DNA of 64,000 nt from an uncultured Hungatella sp. GTDB taxonomy: Bacteria > Bacillota > Clostridia > Lachnospirales > Lachnospiraceae. Each line of letters opens with the position of its first letter. Position 1 is the stretch's first letter. The notes beneath the pieces were generated by a model. The model was given only the letters and a program-made list of their open reading frames with translations. It did no database searches and was not told where the DNA came from. A program made the translations under genes and the position numbers. The DNA lies in the NCBI GenBank assembly GCA_910588325.1, contig CAJUPP010000011.1, forward strand, positions 1 through 64,000, read 5' to 3'. Shown piece by piece: positions 17,792-27,534 of the stretch.

Positions 17792-18679
17792 ATGAACATA
17801 CAATGGTATCCCGGGCACATGACAAAAGCAAAACGTGCCATGCAGGAAGACTTGAAACTGATTGATTTGATTATAGAAATTACAGATGCGCGGATTCCTT
17901 ATTCCAGCCGCAATCCGGATATCGATGAGCTGGGAAAGAATAAGGCCCGTTTGATTCTTTTAAATAAATCGGATTTGGCCAGCGAGACCTGGAATGATGC
18001 CTGGGCCAGGTGGTTTCAGGCACAGGGGTTCCATGTTGTAAAGGTGAATTCCAAAAGCGGGGCCGGACTCAAGCAGATTAACAGTGTAGTTCAGGAGGCA
18101 TGTAAGGAGAAGATAGAGCGGGACAGGAAGAGGGGAATTTTAAACCGTCCGGTCCGCGCTATGGTAGTGGGAATTCCCAATGTGGGAAAGTCTACCTTTA
18201 TCAATTCTTTTGCAGGAAAAGCCTGTACAAAGACAGGGAATAAGCCTGGAGTTACCAAGGGAAATCAGTGGATTCGCCTGAATAAAACACTGGAACTTTT
18301 GGATACGCCGGGGATTTTGTGGCCCAGATTTGAGAATCAGGAAGTTGGAAAGAAGCTGGCGCTTATCGGATCTATCAATGATGAGATTCTCAATAAGGAG
18401 GAGCTGGCTCTGGAACTTTTGAAATTTATGATGAGGCAGTATCCGGAAGTGTTAAGGGAGCGGTACGGAATCGAGGAAGGGGAAGCAGAGAAGCAGTCTG
18501 ACGGGGCAGAGGAGCAGATCCTGGCAAAGGGATTGGAGCAGATTGCCAAAAGCCGTCGTTGCCTGTTGAAGGGCAATGAATACGACTATAAAAAGGCAGC
18601 GAATCTGTTTATTGACGATTATCGGAATGGAAGACTGGGACGGATTACGCTGGAGTTTCCGAAGGAAAGAGAGGAATAG
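17792..18679 (+). CDS. rbgA: Ribosome biogenesis GTPase RbgA (YlqF)
   Basis: A 295-residue circularly permuted GTPase for late assembly of the 50S subunit. The order of motifs is diagnostic: NKSD (58-61, G4) comes before the P-loop GIPNVGKS (127-134, G1), followed by DTPGILWP. The N-terminus MNIQWYPGHMTKA is the family signature. It starts 13 bases after lepB. Confidence 0.96.
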   Translation: MNIQWYPGHMTKAKRAMQEDLKLIDLIIEITDARIPYSSRNPDIDELGKNKARLILLNKSDLASETWNDAWARWFQAQGFHVVKVNSKSGAGLKQINSVVQEACKEKIERDRKRGILNRPVRAMVVGIPNVGKSTFINSFAGKACTKTGNKPGVTKGNQWIRLNKTLELLDTPGILWPRFENQEVGKKLALIGSINDEILNKEELALELLKFMMRQYPEVLRERYGIEEGEAEKQSDGAEEQILAKGLEQIAKSRRCLLKGNEYDYKKAANLFIDDYRNGRLGRITLEFPKEREE

Positions 18680-18739
18680 GCTGAGGCTGCTAAGAAAGAT
18701 TGGAAAAGCAGTTTTTCAGGAGAAGGGACAAAAGGAATT

Positions 18740-19300
18740 ATGCAGTCAGCCATGAGCAAGAAAATCAAAAATAAAGAAATCCAAAAGAGTATGTTTTGGT
18801 GGATACGGACAGTCCTTTTAACTGGAATTGCGGCTTATTTGCTGGTGAAGTATGTGATTCAGAGAGTTGATGTGTACGGTGATTCCATGAGTCCGATGCT
18901 GGAGGCAGGAGATGTGCTGCTGGTAGAAAAACTGACACCTGAAATCAGGGAGCCAAAGAGGTTTGACCTGGTAGTGTTTCGGTATCAGTATCGGGATAAT
19001 CTGTACTATATCAAAAGGATTGTCGGGCTTCCAGGTGAGACAGTGCAGATTGTGGACGGGAAAATACTGATTGACGGTTTCGTTCTGGAGGAAGATTTCG
19101 GGAAGGAACTGATTGAGAAAGGAAAACGGGCAGAGGAACCGGTTGTTCTGGGCGCGGATGAGTATTTCGTATTAGGTGATAACCGGAATCACAGTTCAGA
19201 CAGCAGAGACTCGGATATCGGAAATTTGAGTAAAGATCAGATTATCGGAAGGGCCATGTTCCGGATTTGGCCGATAAACAAGATTGGAATTTTGAATTGA
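18740..19300 (+). CDS. lepB: Signal peptidase I, second copy
   Basis: A 186-residue paralogue of the enzyme at 17233. The membrane segment is at residues 20-40, Ser49 in YGDSMSP, Lys92 in YYIKRIVGLPGE, and GDNRNHSSDSRD near the C-terminus. All catalytic residues are present, so both copies should be active. Firmicutes often carry several type I peptidases with overlapping substrates. Confidence 0.94.
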   Translation: MQSAMSKKIKNKEIQKSMFWWIRTVLLTGIAAYLLVKYVIQRVDVYGDSMSPMLEAGDVLLVEKLTPEIREPKRFDLVVFRYQYRDNLYYIKRIVGLPGETVQIVDGKILIDGFVLEEDFGKELIEKGKRAEEPVVLGADEYFVLGDNRNHSSDSRDSDIGNLSKDQIIGRAMFRIWPINKIGILN

Positions 19301-19334
19301 AACAACTGGGATTATAAAAGGAGAAACGGTTGGT

Positions 19335-19991
19335 ATGAAAGAACTGACAGGGGAAAAGCTGGAAAAAGAATTGGAGAGGCTTAAGCAGATGCGATTCTAC
19401 GAGGAACAGTATCCCGATATGGTGATCTGTGGGATAGATGAGGCGGGAAGAGGGCCTTTGGCCGGACCAGTGGTAGCCGGGGCGGTCATTCTTCCGAAAG
19501 ACTGTCAGATTTTATATCTGAATGATTCCAAGAAGCTGTCGGAGAAAAAAAGGGATCTTCTGTTTGATGAGATCAGGGAAAAGGCAGTTTCCTATGGCGT
19601 GGGGGTTGTGGGGCCCGGGCGGATTGATGAGATTAATATTCTTAAGGCAACCTATGAGGCCATGGGGCAGGCCATAGAGCAGTTAAAGGTAAAACCGCAG
19701 ATCCTTCTGAATGATGCGGTTACCATTCCTATGGTGGATGTGACACAGGTTCCCATTGTGAAAGGGGACGCGAAAAGCGTGTCGATTGCGGCGGCCAGTA
19801 TTCTGGCTAAGGTGACCAGAGACCGGATGATGACAGAGTATGATGCACTTTTTCCGGAATATGGATTCGGGAAACATAAAGGGTACGGGACAGCCGCACA
19901 TATTCAGGCGCTTAAAGGTCATGGCCCCTGTCCGATTCACAGAAAGACTTTTATCAGGAAGTTTATAAGGGAGGATTTGATTGAAGAATAA
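19335..19991 (+). CDS. rnhB: Ribonuclease HII
   Basis: A 218-residue enzyme that removes ribonucleotides from DNA and RNA in RNA-DNA hybrids. It has CGIDEAGRGPLAGPVVAG with Asp35 and Glu36, LNDSKKLSEKKR, and the GYGTAAH plus GPCPIHRKTF C-terminal motifs. The last 11 bases overlap yraN. Confidence 0.97.
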   Translation: MKELTGEKLEKELERLKQMRFYEEQYPDMVICGIDEAGRGPLAGPVVAGAVILPKDCQILYLNDSKKLSEKKRDLLFDEIREKAVSYGVGVVGPGRIDEINILKATYEAMGQAIEQLKVKPQILLNDAVTIPMVDVTQVPIVKGDAKSVSIAAASILAKVTRDRMMTEYDALFPEYGFGKHKGYGTAAHIQALKGHGPCPIHRKTFIRKFIREDLIEE

Positions 19992-20325
19992 AAGAGCCTT
20001 GGGCAGCCGTTATGAAGCAGAAGCGGCTGCTTTTTTAGAACACCTGGGCTATAGGATTCTGGAACAGAATTACAGGGACAGACGGGGAGAGATCGATCTT
20101 GTGGCCAAAGAAGGCCGGTATCTGGTTTTTGTGGAGGTGAAATACCGGAAGGACGACAGGTGCGGTTATCCGGAGGAGGCGGTTGCCGTAAAGAAACAGC
20201 AGAGAATCCGCCATACAGCAGAATACTATCTCTACACCCACCAATATGGGGAAGAAACGGCCTGCCGGTTTGATGTGGTCAGCATTGACGGGAAGAAGAT
20301 GCGGGTGATAAAGGATGCATTTTAA
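19981..20325 (+). CDS. yraN: YraN family endonuclease-like protein (UPF0102)
   Basis: A 114-residue protein with a PD-(D/E)XK-like core: GEIDLVAKEGRYLVFVEVKYRK (Asp, then E-x-K) and YPEEAV. The function is unproven; it is predicted to be a Holliday-junction-resolvase-like nuclease. The start is TTG 19981, six bases after GGGAGG (19969-19974), overlapping the end of rnhB, which suggests translational coupling. Confidence 0.9.
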   Translation: MKNKRALGSRYEAEAAAFLEHLGYRILEQNYRDRRGEIDLVAKEGRYLVFVEVKYRKDDRCGYPEEAVAVKKQQRIRHTAEYYLYTHQYGEETACRFDVVSIDGKKMRVIKDAF

Positions 20326-20398
20326 AGAAACAGGCACGAAAGGACCTGGAGAGTGCATGAAAGAGCATTCTCGGAAACGGAATAGGAGGCAGCATATT

Positions 20399-21262
20399 AT
20401 GGAAATAGACTGGATTCGAAAGAGCAGAAATGACTTGTTAAAAGATGTGGAAAAAAGCGGAGTTCATCTTCTTTGTTTTCCCCTTCTTATGCAGACGAAA
20501 ATGGTGGCTCACGGATTTTCTACCAGACTGGGAGGAGTCAGCGAAGGGAAATTTGCCACCATGAATTTTACTTTTACCAGAGGGGATAATCCGGATCATG
20601 TGATGGAGAATTATCGGCGCGTGGCAGAGGTTTTGGAAGTAGAGAGGGAACGGATGGTTCTTTCTTACCAGACCCACACGGTCAATGTGCGGAAGGTGAC
20701 AAAGAAAGATGAAGGGAAGGGAATTATAAGAGAACGGGATTACAGGGACGTGGACGGCCTGATTACTGATGTGCCGGGGATTACGCTGGTGACATTTTAC
20801 GCAGACTGTGTTCCTCTGTATTTTCTGGATCCGGTACATAAGGCCATAGGGTTAAGTCACTCCGGCTGGAGAGGAACGGTAAAACGTATGGGAAAGGTGA
20901 CGCTTGATGCTATGAAGGCGGAGTTTGGAACCTGTCCGGAGGATGTGCTGTGCTGTATCGGGCCAAGTATCTGCCAGGACTGCTTTGAGGTAGGGGAAGA
21001 AGTGATTCAGGAATTTAAAGAGGAATTTGATTCTTTCTATTGGCCGGAACTTTATTATAAAAAGGAGAATGGCAAATACCAGTTGGATTTGTGGAGAGCC
21101 AATGAGATTATCTTAAGAGAAGCCGGTGTTTCAGAAAAAAATATTCAGGTTACGGATATATGTACTCACTGTAACCCGGATTACTTATTTTCCCATCGCA
21201 CATTCGGTAATGAGAGAGGAAACCTGGCGGCGTTTATGAGCCTGAAAGAGCAGGAGGGCTAA
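20399..21262 (+). CDS. pgeF: YlmD/PgeF laccase-domain enzyme (purine nucleoside phosphorylase type)
   Basis: A 287-residue protein of the YfiH/YlmD family. Zinc and catalytic residues are visible as His93 (SYQTHTVNV), Cys137 (YADCVPL) and His154 (LSHSGWRG), and the C-terminus has THCNPDYLFSHR. Members degrade adenosine and inosine by phosphorolysis or correct peptidoglycan precursors (PgeF). ATG 20399 follows AGGAGG; the ATG at 20315 overlaps yraN and has no ribosome binding site. Its stop codon overlaps the stop codon of the convergent PRPP synthetase gene. Confidence 0.92.
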   Translation: MEIDWIRKSRNDLLKDVEKSGVHLLCFPLLMQTKMVAHGFSTRLGGVSEGKFATMNFTFTRGDNPDHVMENYRRVAEVLEVERERMVLSYQTHTVNVRKVTKKDEGKGIIRERDYRDVDGLITDVPGITLVTFYADCVPLYFLDPVHKAIGLSHSGWRGTVKRMGKVTLDAMKAEFGTCPEDVLCCIGPSICQDCFEVGEEVIQEFKEEFDSFYWPELYYKKENGKYQLDLWRANEIILREAGVSEKNIQVTDICTHCNPDYLFSHRTFGNERGNLAAFMSLKEQEG

Positions 21263-22476
21263 AAAACATCCTGCTCTACAATAAATTCTTCTCCGTTTTC
21301 CAGATATTTTTGAAGCTGAGTCTGAATCTTATATGTGGAGGACGCCAACGCGGTGCTGGTAGGCACATCATGATTCAGGGAATTGATGATGGCAGCCAGA
21401 TATTTGCTCATATCCGCTTCCAGATACCAGGGCTTTATAAAAAGCTCTTTCGGGCGGTGAATCAGATTGGTGGTGATTACATAGTCTATGTATCCTTTTT
21501 CATAGAACAGGTCAAATTTTTCAAGGCCGTGAGTAAAAAGGCCAAAGGTGCAGCATATAATCACCCTCTTGGCTTTCCGGTCCTTTAGCTCCCTGGCGGT
21601 ATCCAGCATGCTTTCCCCGGAGGCAATCATATCGTCAATAATCAGCACGGTTTTTCCCTCTACGGAGGAGCCCAGGAATTCATGGGCCACAATCGGGTTG
21701 CGTCCGTCTACGATACGGGAGTAGTCTCTGCGCTTATAGAACATTCCCATGTCCACGCTCAGCTGGTTCGCCAGATATACGGCTCTGGGCATAGCGCCTT
21801 CATCTGGGCTGATTACCATCAGGTGTTCCCGATCAATTTTTAAAGTCTTTTCATGTTCAAACAGTGTCTTAATAAACTGATAGGTGGGCATGAAGTTATC
21901 AAAATCGTTTAGGGGAATGGCGTTCTGGACTCTGGGGTCATGGGCGTCAAAGGTGATAATATTCTTCACACCCATCTGCACCAGCTCTTTTAAAGCGATG
22001 GCGCAATCTAAGGACTCCCGATTGGTCCGGCGGTGCTGCCGGCCTTCATATAAATATGGCATCACAACGCTGACCCGGTGGGCGGTGGATACCGAAGCGC
22101 CGATGACGCGTTTTAAATCTTCAAAATGATCGTCAGGAGACATATAATTGACACGGCCGTTGATGGTATAGGACAGGCTGTGGTTGGTGACATCAGCCAT
22201 AATATAGATATCTGTGCCGCGGATCGATTCATTGATGACTGCCTTTGCTTCGCCGGTGCCAAACCGAGAGCAGGTCAAATCCAGAATATAAGAATCAACA
22301 TCATAACCACGATAGCTTAAGTTTTCCTTTCTGCAAAGAAGCTCTTCCATATCTTTTCTTCGAAAAGAAACAATATGGTCATTGACAAGGGATGCCAAAT
22401 CTCTGCAGCCTTCTAAGGCAGCCAGCTTTAAAGGCGCCACGGGAAGGGAGTGATTATATAAAAAATTAGATGCCAT
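21259..22476 (-). CDS. prs: Ribose-phosphate pyrophosphokinase (long clostridial form)
   Basis: A 405-residue enzyme for PRPP synthesis from ribose-5-phosphate and ATP. It has VMPYLYEGRQHRR (ATP flexible loop region), FDAHDPRVQNAIP, SPDEGAMPRA, and the PRPP-binding VLIIDDMIASGESM near residue 280. It is longer than the 310-320-residue classic enzyme and has the extended N-terminus seen in Clostridia. GGAGGA precedes ATG 22476. It is one of only two - strand genes here and converges on pgeF with a 4-base overlap. Confidence 0.9.
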   Translation of the reverse strand: MASNFLYNHSLPVAPLKLAALEGCRDLASLVNDHIVSFRRKDMEELLCRKENLSYRGYDVDSYILDLTCSRFGTGEAKAVINESIRGTDIYIMADVTNHSLSYTINGRVNYMSPDDHFEDLKRVIGASVSTAHRVSVVMPYLYEGRQHRRTNRESLDCAIALKELVQMGVKNIITFDAHDPRVQNAIPLNDFDNFMPTYQFIKTLFEHEKTLKIDREHLMVISPDEGAMPRAVYLANQLSVDMGMFYKRRDYSRIVDGRNPIVAHEFLGSSVEGKTVLIIDDMIASGESMLDTARELKDRKAKRVIICCTFGLFTHGLEKFDLFYEKGYIDYVITTNLIHRPKELFIKPWYLEADMSKYLAAIINSLNHDVPTSTALASSTYKIQTQLQKYLENGEEFIVEQDVF

Positions 22477-22514
22477 GGGGGTCCTCCATATGTTAGGAAT
22501 GGTTTTTATATACA

Positions 22515-22544
22515 TTGCCGAACGGACAAAAAATGTTCTATACT
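22515..22544 (+). promoter_or_regulatory. Promoter for the DUF512 radical SAM gene
   Basis: TTGCCG (22515-22520), 18 bp, TATACT (22539-22544). It lies in the divergent region between prs and the DUF512 gene. Confidence 0.5.
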
Positions 22545-22694
22545 ATATATAGCATTTTTCTACAAAAACCGTCAATATTATTAGGGAAAGTATTTCTAAA
22601 AATACAAAGGATTGGGATTCCTTTACAAAAGGAGAGAATCTTGTTATCATTAAAGAAAACGGAAGGAACACAAGAAGAAGGGGATCAGGCGATC

Positions 22695-24044
22695 ATGAAA
22701 AAAGGACATGTCATAAAATCTGTGGATCCGGGGTCTATCGGTGATGAGCTGGGGCTTGAACCGGGGGACGAACTGCTGACCATAGACGGTCATCAGCTGG
22801 AAGATATTTTTGATTATGAGTATTATATCCAGAGTGAATCCATCGAAGTGCTTATAAGAAAGGCGGACGGTGAAGAGTGGGAACTGGATATTGAAAATGA
22901 TTATGAGGATTTGGGGCTGACTTTTGAAAACGGTCTCATGAGCGATTACCGTTCCTGCCGCAACAAGTGCATTTTCTGTTTTATTGATCAGATGCCGAAA
23001 GGCATGAGGGACACGCTGTATTTTAAGGATGATGATTCCAGGCTTTCGTTTCTCCAGGGAAATTACGTTACCCTGACGAATATGAGCAGAAAGGACATTG
23101 ACCGGATCATTGATTTCAAGCTGGCTCCCATCAATATTTCCGTGCACACCACCAATCCGAAGCTTCGATGCAAAATGCTGAACAACCGCTTCGCCGGAGA
23201 TGCCCTTAAAAACATGGACAGGCTTTTTAAGGCCGGGACGCCTATGAACGGGCAGATTGTCATGTGCAGGAATATCAATGACGGAAAAGAGCTGGAACGG
23301 ACCATTGAGGATTTGAGCAAATACATTCCCTGCATGGAAAGCGTCTCGGTGGTGCCGGTAGGACTGTCCAAATTCCGGGAAGGTCTGTATCCGCTGGAAC
23401 CCATTACCAGAGAGGATGCAATCAATACCATTGACATTGTGGAGCAGTGGCAGAAAAAGCTGTATGACAGATACGGCACTCATTTTATTCATGCCAGTGA
23501 TGAGTTTTATATTCTGGCGGGGCGGCCTTTGCCGGAGACAGAACGGTATGACGGATTTGTTCAGCTGGAAAACGGGGTGGGGATGATTCGGCTTATGACT
23601 GCAGAGGTGGAGGAAACCCTTGCTAAGCTTGAGGGAGACGACAGGGAGGAAGAACTGTCCATTGCCACCGGACGTTTGGCCTATGAGTATTTAAAGGGCT
23701 TTCTGGAGCAGATCAGGAAAAAGTTTCCTGGCCGGATTGTCCACCTTTACCCAATTGTCAATCGTTTTTTCGGAGAGCAGATTACGGTGGCAGGTCTGAT
23801 TACAGGGAGAGATCTGATGGAGCAGCTACAGGGAAAACCGCTTGGCAGCAGGCTGATCCTGCCGTCCTGCATGTTTCGGAGCGGAGAGGAAGTGTTTTTG
23901 GATGATGTAACCAGGCAGGAGGTAAAAACCGCTTTACAAGTTCCGGTGAATATTGTAAAATCAAGCGGTCAGGATTTTGTGAACGCAGTGCTGTATCCTC
24001 AGTCAGAAGCGCCGGTTTTCTATGAGGGATACGAGCTGCCTTAA
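22695..24044 (+). CDS. PDZ-radical SAM protein, DUF512 family
   Basis: A 449-residue protein. Residues 1-55 resemble a PDZ domain ([20 protein letters not shown]). A radical-SAM-like cluster C88-x3-C92-x2-C95 ([13 protein letters not shown]) follows. The rest is DUF512 with [21 protein letters not shown] and a C-terminal barrel. Function is unknown, though it is nearly always next to der in Clostridia. ATG 22695 matches the usual N-terminus; TTG 22641 has a better ribosome binding site (GGAGAG) and would add 18 residues, so the start is not settled. Confidence 0.9.
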   Translation: MKKGHVIKSVDPGSIGDELGLEPGDELLTIDGHQLEDIFDYEYYIQSESIEVLIRKADGEEWELDIENDYEDLGLTFENGLMSDYRSCRNKCIFCFIDQMPKGMRDTLYFKDDDSRLSFLQGNYVTLTNMSRKDIDRIIDFKLAPINISVHTTNPKLRCKMLNNRFAGDALKNMDRLFKAGTPMNGQIVMCRNINDGKELERTIEDLSKYIPCMESVSVVPVGLSKFREGLYPLEPITREDAINTIDIVEQWQKKLYDRYGTHFIHASDEFYILAGRPLPETERYDGFVQLENGVGMIRLMTAEVEETLAKLEGDDREEELSIATGRLAYEYLKGFLEQIRKKFPGRIVHLYPIVNRFFGEQITVAGLITGRDLMEQLQGKPLGSRLILPSCMFRSGEEVFLDDVTRQEVKTALQVPVNIVKSSGQDFVNAVLYPQSEAPVFYEGYELP

Positions 24045-24055
24045 GGGAGATGAAT

Positions 24056-25390
24056 ATGAGTAAACCGATTGTCGCTATTGTAGGGCGGCCGAACGTGGGA
24101 AAGTCCACATTATTTAACGCCATTGCCGGAGAGACGATTTCTATTGTGAAGGATACTCCGGGAGTGACCAGAGACAGAATTTATGCGGACTGTCACTGGC
24201 TTGATATGAATTTTACTCTGATTGATACCGGCGGTATTGAGCCGGATACCAATGATGTGATTCTGGCCCAGATGCGGGAACAGGCAGAGACGGCCATCGC
24301 CACGGCAGACGTGATTATATTTATTGTAGATGTGCATCAGGGGCTGGTGGATTCGGATTTTCGGGTGGCGGATATGCTGCGTAAATCCAGGAAGCCGGTG
24401 GTTCTGGCCGTGAACAAAGTGGACAGCTTTAAGAAATACGGCAATGATGTCTATGAATTTTATAACCTGGGAATCGGTGATCCCATGCCGGTATCTGCGT
24501 CTTCCAGGCTGGGACTGGGGGATCTTCTGGATGAAGTGGCGAAGCATTTCGGAGCGGAGCAGCTTGAGGATGAGGAGGATGACGACCGCCCAAGGGTGGC
24601 GATTGTGGGAAAACCCAATGTAGGAAAGTCCTCTATTGTTAATAAACTGGCAGGGGAGAATCGGGTGATTGTATCCGACATTGCCGGTACCACCAGAGAT
24701 GCGGTAGACACCAGTGTGGTATATCAGGGGACAGAATATATTTTTATTGATACGGCAGGGCTGCGCCGGAAGAGCAAGATCAAAGAGGATTTGGAGCGGT
24801 ACAGCATTATCCGCGCTGTGGCCGCTGTGGAGCGGGCGGATGTTGTCATTGTGGTGATTGACGCTTCTGAGGGGATTACGGAACAGGATGCTAAGATTGC
24901 GGGAATTGCCCATGAGCGAGGCAAAGGAATCATCGTGGCGGTCAACAAGTGGGATGCCATCGAGAAAAACGACAAGACCATCTATGAGTTTACGAAAAAG
25001 GTGAGGAATACCCTTTCCTTTATGCAGTATGCGGAGATTGTGTTTATCTCCGCAGTGACGGGACAGAGGCTGAATAAGCTGTTTGAGACCATCGATATGG
25101 TGCGTGAGAATCAGACTCTTCGGGTTCAGACCGGTGTGTTGAACGAGATCATCACGGAAGCTGCGGCCATGCAGCAGCCGCCGTCGGATAAGGGGAAGAG
25201 GCTGAAGATTTATTATACGACTCAGGTGGCAGTGAAGCCGCCTACCTTTGTTTTGTTTGTCAATGACAAGAGTTTGATGCATTTTTCCTACACCAGATAT
25301 CTGGAAAACCGGATTCGGGAATCTTTCGGATTCCGGGGGACGGCTCTTAAGTTTATCGCAAGAGAACGTACGGGAAAGGATGGAAAATAA
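24056..25390 (+). CDS. der: Ribosome-associated GTPase Der (EngA)
   Basis: A 444-residue protein with tandem GTPase domains, needed for 50S assembly. The first has P-loop GRPNVGKST at residues 10-18, DTGGIE and NKVD. The second, near residue 180, has [20 protein letters not shown] and NKWD. The C-terminal KH-like domain follows. GGGAG (24045-24049) fits ATG 24056; the ATG at 24050 abuts it. Confidence 0.97.
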   Translation: MSKPIVAIVGRPNVGKSTLFNAIAGETISIVKDTPGVTRDRIYADCHWLDMNFTLIDTGGIEPDTNDVILAQMREQAETAIATADVIIFIVDVHQGLVDSDFRVADMLRKSRKPVVLAVNKVDSFKKYGNDVYEFYNLGIGDPMPVSASSRLGLGDLLDEVAKHFGAEQLEDEEDDDRPRVAIVGKPNVGKSSIVNKLAGENRVIVSDIAGTTRDAVDTSVVYQGTEYIFIDTAGLRRKSKIKEDLERYSIIRAVAAVERADVVIVVIDASEGITEQDAKIAGIAHERGKGIIVAVNKWDAIEKNDKTIYEFTKKVRNTLSFMQYAEIVFISAVTGQRLNKLFETIDMVRENQTLRVQTGVLNEIITEAAAMQQPPSDKGKRLKIYYTTQVAVKPPTFVLFVNDKSLMHFSYTRYLENRIRESFGFRGTALKFIARERTGKDGK

Positions 25391-25393
25391 AGA

Positions 25394-26035
25394 ATGGAAA
25401 GGATTCTCTGTTTGGCGGCGGGATATGTCTGTGGTCTGATCCAGACAGGATATTTTTACAGCAGACGTCATAATGTGGATATCAGAAAACACGGAAGCGG
25501 AAATTCCGGCAGTACCAATATTCTTCGGGTTATGGGAGTGAAGGCAGGGGCCATTGTGTTTTTCGGAGATTTTTTAAAGACTTTCATACCTTGTGTTCTG
25601 GTTCGGTATCTGGTTTTTCGCCACAGGCCGGAGATTGCCTGCCTGATGCTTTTATACACGGCTCTTGGAGTGATACTGGGCCACAATTATCCGTTTTACC
25701 TGAAATTTAAAGGAGGTAAGGGGATTGCGGCTACGGCAGGACTTTTAGTTGCCCTGGATTTACGGGTGACTGCTGTCTGCCTTCTGGCCTTTATTCTCAT
25801 TGTGGCAGTGACAAGATTTGTGTCTCTGGGCTCTCTGGTGGTTGTGTCCATTTTTCTGGTATTTATGGTGTTCTTTGGGCAGAGAGGGGATTATGGGCTG
25901 GAGGCTTTTTGTCTGCCGGAGTTTTACGGAGTGTCGGCTATTATTACGGCGCTGGCATTCTGGAGGCACAGGTCTAATATTGTAAGACTGGTTCAGGGGA
26001 AGGAGAATAAAATTGGGGGGAAGATAAGGAGCTGA
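25394..26035 (+). CDS. plsY: Glycerol-3-phosphate acyltransferase PlsY
   Basis: A 213-residue integral membrane enzyme that acylates glycerol-3-phosphate using acyl-phosphate. All three motifs are present: GSGNSGSTNILRVMG (motif 1, residues 35-49), GHNYPFYLKFKGGKGIA (motif 2), and the less conserved third loop near the C-terminus. It starts three bases after der. In many Firmicutes gpsA and spoIVA come next; here a transporter operon intervenes. Confidence 0.94.
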   Translation: MERILCLAAGYVCGLIQTGYFYSRRHNVDIRKHGSGNSGSTNILRVMGVKAGAIVFFGDFLKTFIPCVLVRYLVFRHRPEIACLMLLYTALGVILGHNYPFYLKFKGGKGIAATAGLLVALDLRVTAVCLLAFILIVAVTRFVSLGSLVVVSIFLVFMVFFGQRGDYGLEAFCLPEFYGVSAIITALAFWRHRSNIVRLVQGKENKIGGKIRS

Positions 26036-26182
26036 TCTATGATAAAGAAACAAAGGAATACACGTGTGTAATTGAACGTATGCGGAACCCATGAAAAATG
26101 GAATGATATATAATAACTCAGGGGAATAATATGTATAACTACTATGTATATCCATTATGGAGGACTTTATCGTAGGAAAGTG

Positions 26183-26211
26183 TTGACAAGCGAAAATGAT
26201 AAAGATATAAT
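26183..26211 (+). promoter_or_regulatory. Consensus promoter for livJ
   Basis: Perfect TTGACA (26183-26188), 17-bp spacer, perfect TATAAT (26206-26211). The expected leader is about 45 bases before ATG 26263. It predicts strong expression, fitting a binding protein needed in excess over the permease. Confidence 0.85.
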
Positions 26212-26262
26212 GACTAAGAAGTTTTTACATGAAAGAATTTCTATGAGGAGGAAAAGAAAATT

Positions 26263-27510
26263 ATGAAAAAACTGGTTAGTTTTGGTTTAGCAGCAGCTAT
26301 GGTTGTTTCACTGGCTGCATGTGGTTCCGGGTCAAATTCAGGATCCGGTTCCGGGTCTTCTGAGACTACGGCAGCAGCGACAACAGCAGCGGCAGAGGCA
26401 GAGGGTTCTCAGGCAGCAGGGACGGAAGGCGGTTCTGACAATGCTGGAGCAGAGGGAAGTTTTAAGATCGGTGTCATCGGACCGTTGACCGGCGGCGCAG
26501 CAGCTTACGGCAACGCGGTAAAGAACGGTGCGGATCTGGCAGTAAAAGAGATTAATGCGGCAGGCGGCGCAGGCGGCTACATGCTGGAGGTTAATCCGCA
26601 GGATGACGAGCATGACGCTCAGAAGTCTGTAAATGCATACAATACCCTGAAAGACTGGGGTGCACAGATGATCGTAGGTTCCACTACTTCCGGTCCGTGT
26701 ATCGCAGTGGCATCAGAGACATCCAATGACAATATGTTCCAGATTACACCATCTGGTTCTGCAGTAGAGTGTGTGTCCCCAGACAATGTATTCCGTGTAT
26801 GTTTCTCCGACCCGGATCAGGGAATGGCAGCAGCAAAATATATCGGCGAGAATAAGCTGGCTACAACAGTTGCAATTATCTATGACAGCTCCACAGAGTA
26901 TTCTTCCGGTATCCGTGAGGCATTTATAAAGGAAGCCGGAAATCAGGGACTGGAAATTGTAGCTGACGAGGCATTTACTGCTGATACTGCTACGGATTTC
27001 TCCGTACAGCTTGACAAGGCAAAAGAGGCTAATGCAGAGTTGGTATTCCTTCCGATTTACTATCAGGAAGCTTCCATCATCTTAAAGCAGGCCAGCGACA
27101 AAGAGTTTGCTCCGATTTTCTTCGGCGTAGATGGTATGGACGGAATCTTAAGCGTAAAGAACTTTGATACTTCTCTGGCAGAGGGTGTTATGCTGTTAAC
27201 TCCTTTCTCCGCAACAGAGGAATCCAGCCAGAAGTTTACTTCTGATTATGTGGCAGCATACGGTGAGGAGCCGAACCAGTTCGCAGCAGATTCTTATGAT
27301 GCGGTTTATGCATTGAAGGCAGCCATTGAGCAATCCGGTGTAACTCCGGATATGGATGCTTCCGCTATCTGCGATGCACTGAAGACTGCTATGACAGAGA
27401 TTTCGATTGATGGTTTGACTGGTGCAGGGATGTCCTGGAATGCGGCAGGTGAGCCGGATAAGGAGCCAAAGGCAGCAAAGATTGTAAATGGTGTCTATGA
27501 GATGCAGTAA
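26263..27510 (+). CDS. livJ: Branched-chain amino acid ABC transporter substrate-binding lipoprotein
   Basis: A 415-residue lipoprotein. The signal peptide ends at the lipobox LAAC with Cys20. A Gly/Ser/Ala/Thr-rich linker (21-65) is followed by a periplasmic-binding-protein type I domain beginning FKIGVIGPLTGGAAAYG and containing NPQDDEHDAQKSVNAYNTL and IYDSSTEYSSGIREAF. Anchored outside the membrane, it would feed substrate to LivHM. Amino acid specificity is inferred from the family. The repeat-filled gap behind it and a second promoter separate it from livH. Confidence 0.92.
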   Translation: MKKLVSFGLAAAMVVSLAACGSGSNSGSGSGSSETTAAATTAAAEAEGSQAAGTEGGSDNAGAEGSFKIGVIGPLTGGAAAYGNAVKNGADLAVKEINAAGGAGGYMLEVNPQDDEHDAQKSVNAYNTLKDWGAQMIVGSTTSGPCIAVASETSNDNMFQITPSGSAVECVSPDNVFRVCFSDPDQGMAAAKYIGENKLATTVAIIYDSSTEYSSGIREAFIKEAGNQGLEIVADEAFTADTATDFSVQLDKAKEANAELVFLPIYYQEASIILKQASDKEFAPIFFGVDGMDGILSVKNFDTSLAEGVMLLTPFSATEESSQKFTSDYVAAYGEEPNQFAADSYDAVYALKAAIEQSGVTPDMDASAICDALKTAMTEISIDGLTGAGMSWNAAGEPDKEPKAAKIVNGVYEMQ

Positions 27511-27534
27511 GCATTTATAATATCTTTATAATCG

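Noticed and set aside
26131..26175. Fourteen-codon frame (MYNYYVYPLWRTLS) upstream of livJ, considered as a leader peptide
   Set aside because: It ends before the livJ promoter, so it would not be on the main livJ mRNA, and no attenuator hairpin follows.
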